From an uncultured Bacteroidota bacterium (GTDB taxonomy: Bacteria > Bacteroidota > Bacteroidia > Flavobacteriales > Flavobacteriaceae), in NCBI GenBank assembly GCA_902626365.1, contig CACOFE010000008.1, forward strand, positions 1-54,499: 54,499 bases of DNA, given 5' to 3'. Positions 1-8,456 of the stretch are shown piece by piece (the stretch's first letter is position 1; each line of letters starts with the position of its first letter). Below the pieces are notes generated by a model that saw only the letters and a program-made list of their open reading frames with translations, did not search any database and was not told where the DNA came from. The position numbers were made by a program, and so were the translations under genes.

Positions 1-67
1 TGATGCTGCTGTTGAGGAAACTCCTGAGGCTGAGGTTAATGAAGAAGAAAATAATAAAGAAAATTAA
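1..67 (+). CDS. rplE: C-terminal tail of a ribosomal protein, probably L5 (partial)
   Basis: Only the last 21 codons are present; the reading phase begins at base 2 and ends at TAA 65-67. The visible residues are almost all Glu, Asn, Ala and Pro, an acidic extension with no recognisable fold. The assignment to ribosomal protein L5 rests on position: in the conserved spc operon order rplE lies directly upstream of rpsN. L5 normally ends without such a tail, so this is a lineage-specific C-terminal extension like the one on L17 further down the operon. The L5 identity is inferred and the acidic open frame is seen directly. Confidence 0.6.
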   Translation, partial: DAAVEETPEAEVNEEENNKEN

Positions 68-91
68 ATTTTAACAAATTAATAAAAAACT

Positions 92-361
92 ATGGCTAAA
101 GAATCAATGAAAGCTCGTGAGGTTAAAAGAGCAAAAATTGTAGCTAAATATGCTGAAAAGAGAAAAGCATTAAAGGAGGCGGGTGACTATGAAGGTTTAC
201 AAAAGCTTCCAAAAAACGCATCCCCAATAAGAATGCATAATAGATGTAAGCTTACAGGTAGACCTAAAGGTTACATGAGAAATTTTGGTATTTCTAGGGT
301 CCTTTTTAGAGAAATGGCAAACAAGGGATTAATTCCCGGAGTAAAAAAAGCTAGTTGGTAA
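92..361 (+). CDS. rpsN: 30S ribosomal protein S14
   Basis: S14 (uS14) is an 89-residue small-subunit head protein that contacts 16S rRNA. The conserved core [12 protein letters not shown] is followed by a FGISR motif and a C-terminus ending in KKASW, the typical end of S14. The protein has the full ~89-residue length and lacks paired CxxC motifs, so it is the zinc-independent form. It lies between the rplE tail and rpsH in the spc operon. The leader is A-rich without a Shine-Dalgarno sequence, as in most genes of this window. Confidence 0.97.
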   Translation: MAKESMKAREVKRAKIVAKYAEKRKALKEAGDYEGLQKLPKNASPIRMHNRCKLTGRPKGYMRNFGISRVLFREMANKGLIPGVKKASW

Positions 362-376
362 AAAAAAAATAAGAAT

Positions 377-775
377 ATGAATACAGATCCTATAGCTGAT
401 TATTTAACAAGAGTTAGAAATGCAATTAGAGCAAACCATAAAGTTGTTTCTATTCCAGCATCTAACCTTAAAAAAGAAATGACTAAAATATTATTTGATC
501 AAGGATATATTTTGAGTTATAAATTTGAAGATGATACTGTTCAGGGAAGCATTAAAATAGCTCTGAAGTATACTAAAGAAAATAATGAATCAGTAATTAC
601 TAATATTTCTAGAATCAGTAGACCTGGTTTGAGAAAATATTCTAATTCATCTGATTTGCCAAGAGTTTTAAATGGTTTAGGAATTGCTATAGTTTCTACA
701 TCTAAGGGTGTGATGACAGCAAAGCAAGCAAGGGATGAAAATGTCGGAGGAGAAGTAATTTGTTACGTTAATTAG
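377..775 (+). CDS. rpsH: 30S ribosomal protein S8
   Basis: S8 (uS8) binds the central domain of 16S rRNA and in many bacteria also represses the spc operon. The 132-residue product starts [16 protein letters not shown], the classical S8 N-terminus. It contains RISRPGLR and ends in the conserved block [20 protein letters not shown] followed by GGEVICYV. Length and order (rpsN-rpsH-rplF) are standard. It lies 15 bases after rpsN and 13 before rplF. Confidence 0.98.
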   Translation: MNTDPIADYLTRVRNAIRANHKVVSIPASNLKKEMTKILFDQGYILSYKFEDDTVQGSIKIALKYTKENNESVITNISRISRPGLRKYSNSSDLPRVLNGLGIAIVSTSKGVMTAKQARDENVGGEVICYVN

Positions 776-788
776 AAAAAATAAAGAA

Positions 789-1331
789 ATGTCTAGAATA
801 GGAAATAATCCAATTACAATACCTGAAGGAGTTTCAGTTGAAATCTCTAACAACAAAATAGTTGTTAAAGGTAAGTTGGGAGAGATAGAACAAGAATTTT
901 CTGATGTGTTAGTTAAAATGAATGATGGAGTTCTAAGTGTAGAAAGAACTTCTGAAGCTAAAGAACATAAAGCAAAGCACGGCCTTTACAGATCATTGAT
1001 AAACAACATGGTTATCGGTGTTTCTGAAGGATGGACAAAAGAATTAGAGTTAGTTGGTGTTGGATACCGCGCAACCGCTCAGGGACAGAAGCTTGAACTT
1101 GCACTCGGTTTTTCACACAGTGTTGTAATGAGTTTAGCCCAAGAGGTAAAAGTTGAAACAGTTTCTGAAAAGGGTGCTAATCCTATCGTTAAGCTAACGT
1201 CTTATGATAAGCAATTAGTAGGACAGGTAGCAGCTAAAATCAGATCTTTTAGAAAGCCTGAACCTTACAAGGGTAAAGGAATAAGATTTGTTGGAGAGCA
1301 AATAAGAAGAAAAGCAGGAAAACAGGCTTAA
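789..1331 (+). CDS. rplF: 50S ribosomal protein L6
   Basis: L6 (uL6) sits near the factor-binding site of the large subunit. The 180-residue protein starts MSRIGNNPITIPEGV. It has the two related L6 half-domains and the signature PEPYKGKGIRF near the C-terminus, ending RRKAGKQA. Length is normal for the family. Ten bases separate it from rplR. Confidence 0.98.
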   Translation: MSRIGNNPITIPEGVSVEISNNKIVVKGKLGEIEQEFSDVLVKMNDGVLSVERTSEAKEHKAKHGLYRSLINNMVIGVSEGWTKELELVGVGYRATAQGQKLELALGFSHSVVMSLAQEVKVETVSEKGANPIVKLTSYDKQLVGQVAAKIRSFRKPEPYKGKGIRFVGEQIRRKAGKQA

Positions 1332-1341
1332 TTTTTAAAAT

Positions 1342-1698
1342 ATGAAGTTAACAAAGAATCAAAGAAGAACAAGAATTAAAAACAGAATCAGGAAGATTGT
1401 CTCAGGTACTGAAGCTCAACCTAGATTATCTGTTTTTAGAAGTAATAAAGAAATTTATGCTCAGTTAATTGATGATGTAAGTGGTAGTACTATTGTTTCA
1501 TCTTCATCAACTGAAAAGGAAATTTCAAAAACAAAAGGAAATAAAACCGAAACAGCATCATTGGTTGGTAAAAAACTGGCTGAAAAAGCTGTATCGAAGG
1601 GTATTAAACAAATTTCTTTTGACCGTTCAGGATATTTATATCACGGAAGAGTAAAATCTTTAGCTGAGGGTGCAAGAGAAGGTGGATTAAAATTTTAA
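1342..1698 (+). CDS. rplR: 50S ribosomal protein L18
   Basis: L18 (uL18) binds 5S rRNA. The 118-residue product has a basic N-terminus, [11 protein letters not shown], and then [19 protein letters not shown], the typical L18 strand. The C-terminal part [20 protein letters not shown] matches the family signature. It has full length and lies in its usual place between rplF and rpsE, only 3 bases from rpsE. Confidence 0.97.
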   Translation: MKLTKNQRRTRIKNRIRKIVSGTEAQPRLSVFRSNKEIYAQLIDDVSGSTIVSSSSTEKEISKTKGNKTETASLVGKKLAEKAVSKGIKQISFDRSGYLYHGRVKSLAEGAREGGLKF

Positions 1699-1701
1699 TT
1701 T

Positions 1702-2226
1702 ATGTATCATAACTATAAAAGCGTAGAAAGAGTAAAACCAGGTGGCCTTGAGCTTAAGGATAGTTTAGTAGGAGTACAAAGGGTAACTAAGGTAACAAAA
1801 GGTGGTAGGACATTTGGATTTTCCGCAATTGTTGTTGTTGGTGATGAAAATGGTGTTGTTGGTCACGGTCTAGGAAAATCTAAAGATGTTTCAAGCGCGA
1901 TCGCTAAGGCTGTTGAAGATGCAAAAAAGAATTTGGTAAGAATTCCTATTGTAAAAGGTACTTTACCTCATCAACAAAAAGGAAAATTTGGTGGAGCACG
2001 TGTTAATATAATTCCAGCTGCTCCAGGTACTGGTGTAATAGCTGGAGGGGCAGTTAGAACTGTTCTTGAGGCTGTTGGTGTAAACGATGTATTGTCAAAA
2101 TCACAAGGTTCATCAAATCCTCATAACGTAGTTAAGGCAACATTTGATGCTTTGCTAAGATTAAAGAATGCTCACACTATTGCAAAAAATAGAGGTATCA
2201 CACTAGAAAAATTATATAAAGGTTAA
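1702..2226 (+). CDS. rpsE: 30S ribosomal protein S5
   Basis: S5 (uS5) lies at the mRNA entry site and helps decoding fidelity. The 174-residue protein carries the double-stranded-RNA-binding-like N-domain with [16 protein letters not shown], a G-rich [10 protein letters not shown] segment, and the C-terminal block with [15 protein letters not shown]. It starts [11 protein letters not shown], typical of flavobacterial S5. Its stop is followed after a single base by the rpmD start, so the two are probably translationally coupled. Confidence 0.97.
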   Translation: MYHNYKSVERVKPGGLELKDSLVGVQRVTKVTKGGRTFGFSAIVVVGDENGVVGHGLGKSKDVSSAIAKAVEDAKKNLVRIPIVKGTLPHQQKGKFGGARVNIIPAAPGTGVIAGGAVRTVLEAVGVNDVLSKSQGSSNPHNVVKATFDALLRLKNAHTIAKNRGITLEKLYKG

Positions 2227-2227
2227 G

Positions 2228-2404
2228 ATGGCAAAGATTAAGGTTACACAGGTAAGAAGTTCTATAAATAGAACCAAAAAACAGAAATTAACATTAGCTG
2301 CTCTTGGTTTGAGAAAGTTAGGGATGACTGTTGAGCATGATGATACACCCAATATTTTAGGTATGATAAACAAAGTAAGTCACTTAGTAACTGTAGAAAA
2401 ATAA
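2228..2404 (+). CDS. rpmD: 50S ribosomal protein L30
   Basis: This 58-residue ORF begins ATG 2228 and ends TAA 2402-2404. It encodes [15 protein letters not shown], then the basic [16 protein letters not shown] and the C-terminal HLVTVEK. This is the normal compact size of bacterial L30 (uL30), which packs against 23S rRNA. It fills the rpsE-rplO interval exactly as expected in the spc operon. Confidence 0.97.
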   Translation: MAKIKVTQVRSSINRTKKQKLTLAALGLRKLGMTVEHDDTPNILGMINKVSHLVTVEK

Positions 2405-2408
2405 GAAA

Positions 2409-2861
2409 ATGGATTTAAGTAATTTAAAGCCTGCTAAAGGTTCAATTAATAAAAATAGTAAGAGGGTCGGTAGAGGACAGGGTTCTGGTAAAGGTGGTAC
2501 TGCTACTAGAGGACATAAGGGAGCCAAGTCTAGATCTGGATATTCTAAGAAATTAGGTTTTGAAGGAGGTCAAATGCCGTTACAGAGAAGAATACCAAAA
2601 TTTGGTTTTAAAAATATAAACAGGGTTGAATATCAGGGAGTAAACCTAGATACAATTCAATCTCTTATCGATAATAAAAAAATTAAAACTAAGCTCGATT
2701 TTGACTCTATGATCAAATTAAGATTAGTAAGAAAGAATGAGCTTGTTAAAATTTTGGGTAGAGGTGAATTGAAAGGAAAAATTAAAGTTTCAGCTCACAA
2801 GTTTACTGCATCTGCTAAATCAGCTATAGAGGCTGCTGGAGGGGAAGCTATAAACATATAA
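2409..2861 (+). CDS. rplO: 50S ribosomal protein L15
   Basis: L15 (uL15) is a late-assembling large-subunit protein. The 150-residue product starts MDLSNLKPAKGS and has the glycine- and lysine-rich N-terminal extension GRGQGSGKGGTATRGHKG that threads into 23S rRNA. A GFEGGQMPLQRRIPKFGF block follows, then the globular C-domain ending in EAAGGEAINI. It lies directly upstream of secY, its conserved partner position. Confidence 0.98.
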   Translation: MDLSNLKPAKGSINKNSKRVGRGQGSGKGGTATRGHKGAKSRSGYSKKLGFEGGQMPLQRRIPKFGFKNINRVEYQGVNLDTIQSLIDNKKIKTKLDFDSMIKLRLVRKNELVKILGRGELKGKIKVSAHKFTASAKSAIEAAGGEAINI

Positions 2862-2868
2862 ATAAAGT

Positions 2869-4233
2869 ATGAATAAGGTAATAGAAGTATTAAAAAATAT
2901 TTGGAAAATTACAGAGCTAAAAGATAGAATTCTTTTGACCCTAACCATGTTATTAGTTTACAGGTTTGGTGCTCAGGTAGTTCTTCCAGGTATTGATGCA
3001 ACCAAATTAGGTCAAATAGCCGAAAATACCGAGCAAGGTATTTTAGGTCTTTTAAATGCCTTTACAGGTGGTGCATTTGCTAATGCTTCAGTATTTGCAC
3101 TTGGAATAATGCCGTATATTTCTGCCTCAATTGTAGTTCAGTTGATGGGTATTGCAATACCATACCTACAAAAATTACAAAAAGAAGGTGCTAGTGGCCA
3201 GAAAAAAATTACTCAGATTACTAGATGGTTGACAATAGCTATATGTTTGGTACAATCACCTGCATATCTAACCGCCTTACCAGCTCTGGGAATACCGCCA
3301 GAAGCATTTTTGCTTGGGCAAGGTGGAATGTTTTACTTTTCATCAATTATAATATTAGTAACGGGCTGTATTTTTGCAATGTGGCTTGGAGAAAAGATAA
3401 CTGACAAAGGAATTGGTAATGGTATTTCCCTTTTGATTATGGTCGGTATTATTGCTACAATGCCTCAGTCATTTGTTCAGGAGTGGGTTTCAAGAGTAAC
3501 AGAATCTAACGGTGGTTTGATTATGATTTCTATTGAGCTAGTAATTTGGATTGCTATTATACTTGCATCAGTAATGTTAGTAATGGCCGTAAGAAAAATT
3601 GCTGTTCAATACGCAAGACGTACTGCATCAGGTGGATTTGACAGAAATGTTGCAGGTACTCGCCAGTATATTCCACTTAGATTAAACGCATCAGGCGTAA
3701 TGCCAATAATTTTTGCTCAGGCAATTATGTTTGTTCCATCTTTCCTAGGTGGATCATTAAAGAATGTTGATCTTCAATTTATGTCTAACCTTGGAAGTTG
3801 GATGGAAATTGAATTTGCAGATATTTTTGGACTTTGGTATAACGTGGTATTTGGACTTTTAATTGTAGTATTTACATATTTCTATACTGCGATTACTGTT
3901 CCAACAAATAAAATTGCTGACGATCTTAAAAGAAGTGGAGGTTTTATACCTGGTATAAGACCCGGTACTGACACTTCAAATTTATTAGATACAATTATGT
4001 CACACATAACCTTACCAGGTTCCATATTTTTAGCACTAGTAGCTGTATTTCCAGCAGTGGTAGTTAAGTTTATGGATGTTCAAGCTGGTTGGGCATTATT
4101 TTTCGGTGGAACATCTCTACTGATTATGGTTGGTGTTGCAATCGATACCATGCAGCAGGTAAATTCTTATTTATTGAATAAGCATTATGATGGGCTGATG
4201 AAGGCAGGTAGGGACAGAAAACCAGCAATATAA
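2869..4233 (+). CDS. secY: Protein translocase subunit SecY
   Basis: SecY is the pore-forming subunit of the SecYEG translocon in the inner membrane. The 454-residue protein shows about ten hydrophobic segments. Landmarks are the plug region near [26 protein letters not shown], given here as [20 protein letters not shown], the cytoplasmic loop with [12 protein letters not shown], and the ribosome-contact loop with [11 protein letters not shown] and [11 protein letters not shown]. Its place between rplO and infA is the standard flavobacterial arrangement; adk and map are not interposed. Confidence 0.98.
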   Translation: MNKVIEVLKNIWKITELKDRILLTLTMLLVYRFGAQVVLPGIDATKLGQIAENTEQGILGLLNAFTGGAFANASVFALGIMPYISASIVVQLMGIAIPYLQKLQKEGASGQKKITQITRWLTIAICLVQSPAYLTALPALGIPPEAFLLGQGGMFYFSSIIILVTGCIFAMWLGEKITDKGIGNGISLLIMVGIIATMPQSFVQEWVSRVTESNGGLIMISIELVIWIAIILASVMLVMAVRKIAVQYARRTASGGFDRNVAGTRQYIPLRLNASGVMPIIFAQAIMFVPSFLGGSLKNVDLQFMSNLGSWMEIEFADIFGLWYNVVFGLLIVVFTYFYTAITVPTNKIADDLKRSGGFIPGIRPGTDTSNLLDTIMSHITLPGSIFLALVAVFPAVVVKFMDVQAGWALFFGGTSLLIMVGVAIDTMQQVNSYLLNKHYDGLMKAGRDRKPAI

Positions 4234-4243
4234 AACATTAATT

Positions 4244-4459
4244 ATGGCAAAACAGGCACCGATAGAACAAGAAGGAACAATAATTGAATCATTATCTAAT
4301 GCAATGTTTAGAGTTGAATTAGAGAATGGTCACGTTGTCACGGCACATATTTCTGGAAAAATGCGTTTGCATTATATCAAACTATTGCCTGGTGATAAAG
4401 TAAAATTAGAAATGAGTCCTTATGATTTGACTAAGGCAAGAATAACTTATAGATTTTAA
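4244..4459 (+). CDS. infA: Translation initiation factor IF-1
   Basis: IF-1 is a 71-residue OB-fold protein that occupies the 30S A site during initiation. The sequence shows the conserved [33 protein letters not shown] and [21 protein letters not shown] blocks, and is full length. It sits between secY and rpmJ, which starts 3 bases after its stop. Confidence 0.98.
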   Translation: MAKQAPIEQEGTIIESLSNAMFRVELENGHVVTAHISGKMRLHYIKLLPGDKVKLEMSPYDLTKARITYRF

Positions 4460-4462
4460 AAA

Positions 4463-4579
4463 ATGAAAGTAAGAGCTTCAGTAAAAAAGAGAAGTGCAGA
4501 TTGTAAAATTGTACGAAGAAAGGGGAGACTTTATGTGATAAACAAGAAGAATCCTAGATTTAAACAAAGACAAGGTTAA
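4463..4579 (+). CDS. rpmJ: 50S ribosomal protein L36
   Basis: A 38-codon ORF starts ATG 4463 and ends TAA 4577-4579. It encodes [19 protein letters not shown] and ends in NPRFKQRQG, which matches L36 (bL36) in length and at both ends. Only one Cys is present and the C-C-C-H zinc ligands are missing, so this is the zinc-independent form. The order infA-rpmJ-rpsM is conserved in Bacteroidota. Confidence 0.97.
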   Translation: MKVRASVKKRSADCKIVRRKGRLYVINKKNPRFKQRQG

Positions 4580-4584
4580 TTATT

Positions 4585-4959
4585 ATGGCAAGAATAGCAG
4601 GAATAGACATACCAAAAAATAAAAGAGGTGTTATATCTCTAACCTATATTTTCGGAATCGGAAATAGTAGGGCTTCTAAAATATTAGATTCTGCTGGTGT
4701 TGATCACAGTAAAAAAGTATCTGATTGGTCTGATGCAGAAATAAGTAAAATTAGAGAAGCAGTAGGATCCTTCACAATTGAAGGTGAATTACGATCTGAA
4801 AATCAGCTAAATATTAAGAGACTAATGGATATTGGCTGCTACAGAGGAATTAGACATAGAACTGGATTACCACTTAGAGGGCAGAGAACAAAGAATAATT
4901 CCAGAACTAGAAAAGGAAAAAGAAAAACTGTTGCTAATAAGAAAAAAGTAACTAAATAA
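4585..4959 (+). CDS. rpsM: 30S ribosomal protein S13
   Basis: S13 (uS13) forms intersubunit bridges and contacts the P-site tRNA. The 124-residue product starts [26 protein letters not shown]. It contains the signature [19 protein letters not shown] and ends in a Lys/Arg-rich tail. It begins the alpha-operon part (rpsM-rpsK-rpsD-rpoA-rplQ). Confidence 0.97.
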   Translation: MARIAGIDIPKNKRGVISLTYIFGIGNSRASKILDSAGVDHSKKVSDWSDAEISKIREAVGSFTIEGELRSENQLNIKRLMDIGCYRGIRHRTGLPLRGQRTKNNSRTRKGKRKTVANKKKVTK

Positions 4960-4967
4960 AATAGTAT

Positions 4968-5351
4968 ATGGCAAAATCTAGTACTAAAAAAAGAAAAGTT
5001 GTTGTTGAGTCTAATGGCGAAGCTCATATAGTAGCGTCATTCAACAATATAATTATTTCCCTAACCAATAAAAACGGTGACGTTATTTCATGGTCATCTG
5101 CTGGTAAAATGGGGTTTAGAGGAACAAAAAAAAATACACCTTACGCAGCACAAATGGCAGCTGAAGATGCTGTAACTGTTGCAAAAGATGCAGGTTTAAG
5201 AAAAGTAAAAGTTTATGTTAAAGGTCCTGGAAATGGAAGAGAGTCAGCGATAAGATCTATACATAACGGTGGTATTGAAGTAACAGAAATTGTTGATGTT
5301 ACTCCTACTCCTCATAACGGATGTAGACCCCCTAAGAGAAGAAGAGTTTAA
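4968..5351 (+). CDS. rpsK: 30S ribosomal protein S11
   Basis: S11 (uS11) forms part of the mRNA exit channel platform. The 127-residue protein has a short basic N-terminus ([12 protein letters not shown]), then [40 protein letters not shown] and the conserved end [19 protein letters not shown] 77-base gap follows, the longest inside this ribosomal cluster. Confidence 0.98.
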   Translation: MAKSSTKKRKVVVESNGEAHIVASFNNIIISLTNKNGDVISWSSAGKMGFRGTKKNTPYAAQMAAEDAVTVAKDAGLRKVKVYVKGPGNGRESAIRSIHNGGIEVTEIVDVTPTPHNGCRPPKRRRV

Positions 5352-5428
5352 TAATAAGTATAATAATAGAGATTTTGATTATCGAAGGATTGACCTTAAT
5401 TCATAATTACTCTATAAAAATTTAAAAA

Positions 5429-6034
5429 ATGGCAAGATATACTGGTCCAAAAACAAAAATAGCTAGAAAATTTGGAGAACCAATTTTTGGCGATGACAAG
5501 TCTTTTGAAAAGAGGAACTATCCTCCTGGACAGCACGGAAATAATAAAAGAAGATCTAAGAAATCTGAGTATGCTATCCAATTAATGGAAAAACAAAAGG
5601 CAAAATACACATATGGTATTTTAGAAAGACAATTTAGGAATTTATTCAAAAAGGCTACTGCTTCTAAAGGTATTACCGGAGAAGTTTTATTACAGTTATG
5701 TGAATCACGATTAGATAATGTGGTCTACAGAATGGGGCTTTCCAATTCTAGAAGAGGAGCAAGACAGCTTGTGTCACACAGGCATATAACTGTGAATGGC
5801 GAAATTGTAAATATTCCGTCTTATAATCTAAAGGCTGGCGATATAATTGCAGTCAGAGAAAAATCCAAATCTGTTGAATCAATAACAAATTGTTTAAAAA
5901 ATTCATCACAGGTATATGAGTGGATTACATGGAATGATGAAACTATGGAAGGTACTTACGTTTCAATTCCTGAAAGAATTCAAATACCAGAAAATATTAA
6001 CGAACAATACATAGTAGAATTATATTCTAAATAA
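5429..6034 (+). CDS. rpsD: 30S ribosomal protein S4
   Basis: S4 (uS4) nucleates 30S assembly on the 5' domain of 16S rRNA and in some bacteria autoregulates the alpha operon. The 201-residue protein starts [18 protein letters not shown]. It has the S4 core [19 protein letters not shown] and an S4-type RNA-binding domain with [20 protein letters not shown] and [10 protein letters not shown]. No N-terminal zinc-knuckle Cys cluster is present. Length is normal for Bacteroidota. Confidence 0.98.
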   Translation: MARYTGPKTKIARKFGEPIFGDDKSFEKRNYPPGQHGNNKRRSKKSEYAIQLMEKQKAKYTYGILERQFRNLFKKATASKGITGEVLLQLCESRLDNVVYRMGLSNSRRGARQLVSHRHITVNGEIVNIPSYNLKAGDIIAVREKSKSVESITNCLKNSSQVYEWITWNDETMEGTYVSIPERIQIPENINEQYIVELYSK

Positions 6035-6052
6035 AAAATTATAAATAAGATT

Positions 6053-7045
6053 ATGGCAATATTAAATTTTCAAAAACCAGATAAAGTAATAATGATTGAA
6101 TCTTCTGACTATGAAGGAAGATTTGAGTTTAGACCACTCGAGCCTGGTTACGGATTAACGGTTGGTAATGCATTAAGAAGAGTTCTTTTATCTTCATTAG
6201 AGGGATTTGCAATTACATCAGTAAAAATTGAAGGAGTTGATCATGAATTTTCTACTATACCAGGTATTGTAGAAGATGTAACTGAGATTGTGTTAAATCT
6301 AAAACAAATTAGGTTTAAGAGACAAATTGAGGATGTAGACAATGAACTAGTTTCAATTTCTATCTCTGGTCAAGATAAAATCACTGCAGGTGATTTTCAA
6401 AAATTTATTTCAGGTTTCCAAATTTTAAATTCAGATCAGGTAATTTGTAATCTTGATAAAAAAGTTCAAATTCAGATGGAAATCACAATTGATAAAGGTA
6501 GAGGTTATGTTACTTCTGAAGAAAATAAGAATCAGAATGCTCAGTTAGGAACTATCTTTGTTGATTCTATTTTTACACCCATTAAAAATGTAAAGTATCA
6601 TGTTGAGGATTTTAGGGTAGAACAGAAGACTGACTATGAAAAACTTGTTTTTGATATAGTTTCAGATGGTTCTATAACACCACAAGACGCATTGACTGAT
6701 GCTGCAAGAATTTTAATTCATCACTTTATGCTATTCTCAGATGAGAGAATTACCCTTGAAGCAGATGAAATAGCGAAAACTGAAACTTATGACGAAGAAT
6801 CTCTTCATATGAGACAGCTTTTGAAAACAAAATTAATTGACATGGATCTATCAGTTAGAGCGCTTAACTGTTTAAAGGCAGCGGAAGTGGATACTTTAGG
6901 AGATCTTGTGTCATTTAACAAAAATGATTTGATGAAGTTTAGAAATTTTGGTAAAAAATCATTAACAGAATTAGAAGAGTTAGTTATGTTAAAAGGATTG
7001 AGTTTTGGAATGGATTTATCAAAGTATAAGCTTGAAAAAGAGTAA
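6053..7045 (+). CDS. rpoA: DNA-directed RNA polymerase subunit alpha
   Basis: RpoA dimerises to scaffold RNA polymerase. The 330-residue protein has the alpha N-terminal domain (about 1-230) with [20 protein letters not shown] and [21 protein letters not shown] linker leads to the C-terminal domain (about 255-325) with [18 protein letters not shown] and [14 protein letters not shown], the helices that contact UP elements and activators. Length and position before rplQ are standard. Confidence 0.98.
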   Translation: MAILNFQKPDKVIMIESSDYEGRFEFRPLEPGYGLTVGNALRRVLLSSLEGFAITSVKIEGVDHEFSTIPGIVEDVTEIVLNLKQIRFKRQIEDVDNELVSISISGQDKITAGDFQKFISGFQILNSDQVICNLDKKVQIQMEITIDKGRGYVTSEENKNQNAQLGTIFVDSIFTPIKNVKYHVEDFRVEQKTDYEKLVFDIVSDGSITPQDALTDAARILIHHFMLFSDERITLEADEIAKTETYDEESLHMRQLLKTKLIDMDLSVRALNCLKAAEVDTLGDLVSFNKNDLMKFRNFGKKSLTELEELVMLKGLSFGMDLSKYKLEKE

Positions 7046-7068
7046 AAAAGTTAAAGTAAAGTAAGAAA

Positions 7069-7653
7069 ATGAGGCATCGAAAAAAGTTTAATCATTTAGG
7101 AAGAAAAAAAGGACACAGAAGCTCTATGCTTGCTAATATGGCTTGTTCACTTATTGAACATAAGAGAATCAATACTACATTAGCTAAGGCAAAGGCGTTA
7201 AAGAAATTTGTTGAGCCTTTAATCACAAAATCTAAATCTGATACAACTCACAACAGAAGAATTGTTTTTTCAAGAATGAAACAAAAAAATGCTGTTGCTG
7301 AATTGTTTAGGGATGTAGCTGTAAAAGTTGCAGATAGGCCAGGGGGATATACAAGGATAATTAGACTTGGTAATAGACTTGGAGATAATGCAGAAATGGC
7401 TATGATTGAGCTTGTAGATTATAATGATACTTACGTAAACAAGAAGAAAAAAACAACAAGAAGAAGCAGAAGAGGTAATAAAAAGGCTGAAGAAACAAAC
7501 AATGACGTTATAGAGGCAGTTACTGACGAGACTGTGGTTACAGATGAAACTCCAGCTGCTGAGGAAGCTCCTGCTGAGGAAGCTCCTGCTGAGGAAGCTC
7601 CTGCTGAGGAAGCTCCTGCTGAGGAAGAATCAGAAGACAAGAAAGAGGATTAA
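7069..7653 (+). CDS. rplQ: 50S ribosomal protein L17 with long acidic repeat tail
   Basis: L17 (bL17) lies near the polypeptide exit tunnel. Residues 1-120 are an ordinary L17: [20 protein letters not shown], then [19 protein letters not shown] and a C-terminal [20 protein letters not shown]. Residues 124-194 are an extension not found in E. coli L17. It has a basic [15 protein letters not shown] linker and then an acidic Ala/Glu/Pro tail holding four exact EEAPA units (DNA repeat 7561-7620). The extension nearly doubles the C-terminal half and probably protrudes from the ribosome; its function is unknown. Confidence 0.97.
   Translation: MRHRKKFNHLGRKKGHRSSMLANMACSLIEHKRINTTLAKAKALKKFVEPLITKSKSDTTHNRRIVFSRMKQKNAVAELFRDVAVKVADRPGGYTRIIRLGNRLGDNAEMAMIELVDYNDTYVNKKKKTTRRSRRGNKKAEETNNDVIEAVTDETVVTDETPAAEEAPAEEAPAEEAPAEEAPAEEESEDKKED
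7561..7620 (+). repeat. Four perfect 15-bp tandem repeats inside rplQ
   Basis: The 15-base unit gaggaagctcctgct occurs four times without a mismatch, encoding EEAPA four times in frame, with partial flanking units. Because the unit is a multiple of three, copy-number change by slippage would lengthen or shorten the L17 tail without breaking the frame. Exact identity at third codon positions suggests recent expansion. Confidence 0.97.
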
Positions 7654-7672
7654 TTAATTTTAAAATTTAGCT

Positions 7673-8362
7673 ATGAGAATACTACTGACTTTAATATTTC
7701 TAATTTCAAACTTGGTTTTGTCTCAAACAAATACACAGACTGATTTTAGGTCTGCCTTGACAGGTGAATCTACAAATTTTGGAACCTCGTTTTTCTATAA
7801 TCAACCAAGTAAAGTTATTCTTGGTTCTGCATATTTATTTGATGAGTGGAATAACGATGGTGAAATACAAACATTGACCGGTGAAAGATTTTTGGTTAGA
7901 AATATTAATCTTAATATAAGTAGAAATGCTTTTGAAGCGAAGATAAATGATAATGATTCAATATTTTCATTTAACTTCAATAACATAAAACAGATCATTA
8001 TAAACGGTAAATATTATAAAAACTATTTTTATAATGAAGACAACAGAGTTTATGAGCTGGTGTACTCAGGCAAGACTTTCTCAATACTTAAAGGTTTTAC
8101 TGTAAAACTTGTTACTGGTTCCGGAAACCCTATGGTAAACAGATCTAATGATAAATATGTTAAAAAAGAATCATACTTTATAAGATATAATGATAAAAAA
8201 ACTATCGAGAGTTTTAAAATGAACAAAAGATCTTTAAATAAGCTTTTTGAAAATAACCTTAAGGATGTAAGTCGAATACTAGCTTTTATAGATTCAGGTA
8301 ATCTTTCTTACAAAGACGAAAAAGATGTCCTCAGAATGCTAGAATTTGCATTTGATAAATAA
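7673..8362 (+). CDS. Secreted protein of unknown function
   Basis: The 229-residue product begins with a hydrophobic signal peptide (MRILLTLIFLISNLVLSQ), with likely signal peptidase I cleavage after about residue 17-18 and no lipobox. The mature part is polar, with no motif that I recognise; it has a beta-rich look with several Tyr/Lys-rich strands and a helical C-terminus ending EFAFDK. It follows rplQ by 19 bases and is followed by a strong intrinsic terminator, so it is probably the last gene of the ribosomal transcript. I cannot assign a function. Confidence 0.8.
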   Translation: MRILLTLIFLISNLVLSQTNTQTDFRSALTGESTNFGTSFFYNQPSKVILGSAYLFDEWNNDGEIQTLTGERFLVRNINLNISRNAFEAKINDNDSIFSFNFNNIKQIIINGKYYKNYFYNEDNRVYELVYSGKTFSILKGFTVKLVTGSGNPMVNRSNDKYVKKESYFIRYNDKKTIESFKMNKRSLNKLFENNLKDVSRILAFIDSGNLSYKDEKDVLRMLEFAFDK

Positions 8363-8365
8363 AAA

Positions 8366-8400
8366 TTAAAAAAAAGGAGTTTAACTCCTTTTTTTTTTTT
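8366..8400 (+). terminator. Intrinsic terminator after the ribosomal cluster
   Basis: A short hairpin with stem GGAGT (8376-8380), loop TTA and ACTCC (8384-8388) is extended by an upstream A-run pairing with a downstream T-run of 12 bases (8389-8400). It lies just after the stop at 8362. It is the only textbook intrinsic terminator I see in the window. The A/T flanks make it usable on the opposite strand as well. Confidence 0.85.
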
Positions 8401-8442
8401 AGAAAAAATTATGTTTTTAATTATTATAAATTATTTTTGTCT

Positions 8443-8450
8443 AACCTTTG
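8443..8450 (+). promoter_or_regulatory. Weak -7-like element before carA
   Basis: The bases AACCTTTG resemble the Bacteroidota -7 element TAnnTTTG with one mismatch (TA is present but one base too far upstream). No good -33 TTG is found 19-20 bases upstream. Only 6 bases separate it from the carA ATG, so if it is used the mRNA would be leaderless or nearly so. A promoter is expected here because a terminator lies just upstream. Confidence 0.35.
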
Positions 8451-8456
8451 TTTTAA

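Noticed and set aside
7431-7640. Long open frame on the minus strand opposite the rplQ tail
   Set aside because: It is a Ser/Ala/Gly repeat produced by reading the tandem GAGGAAGCTCCTGCT units backwards. It has no start context and lies wholly inside a certain gene.
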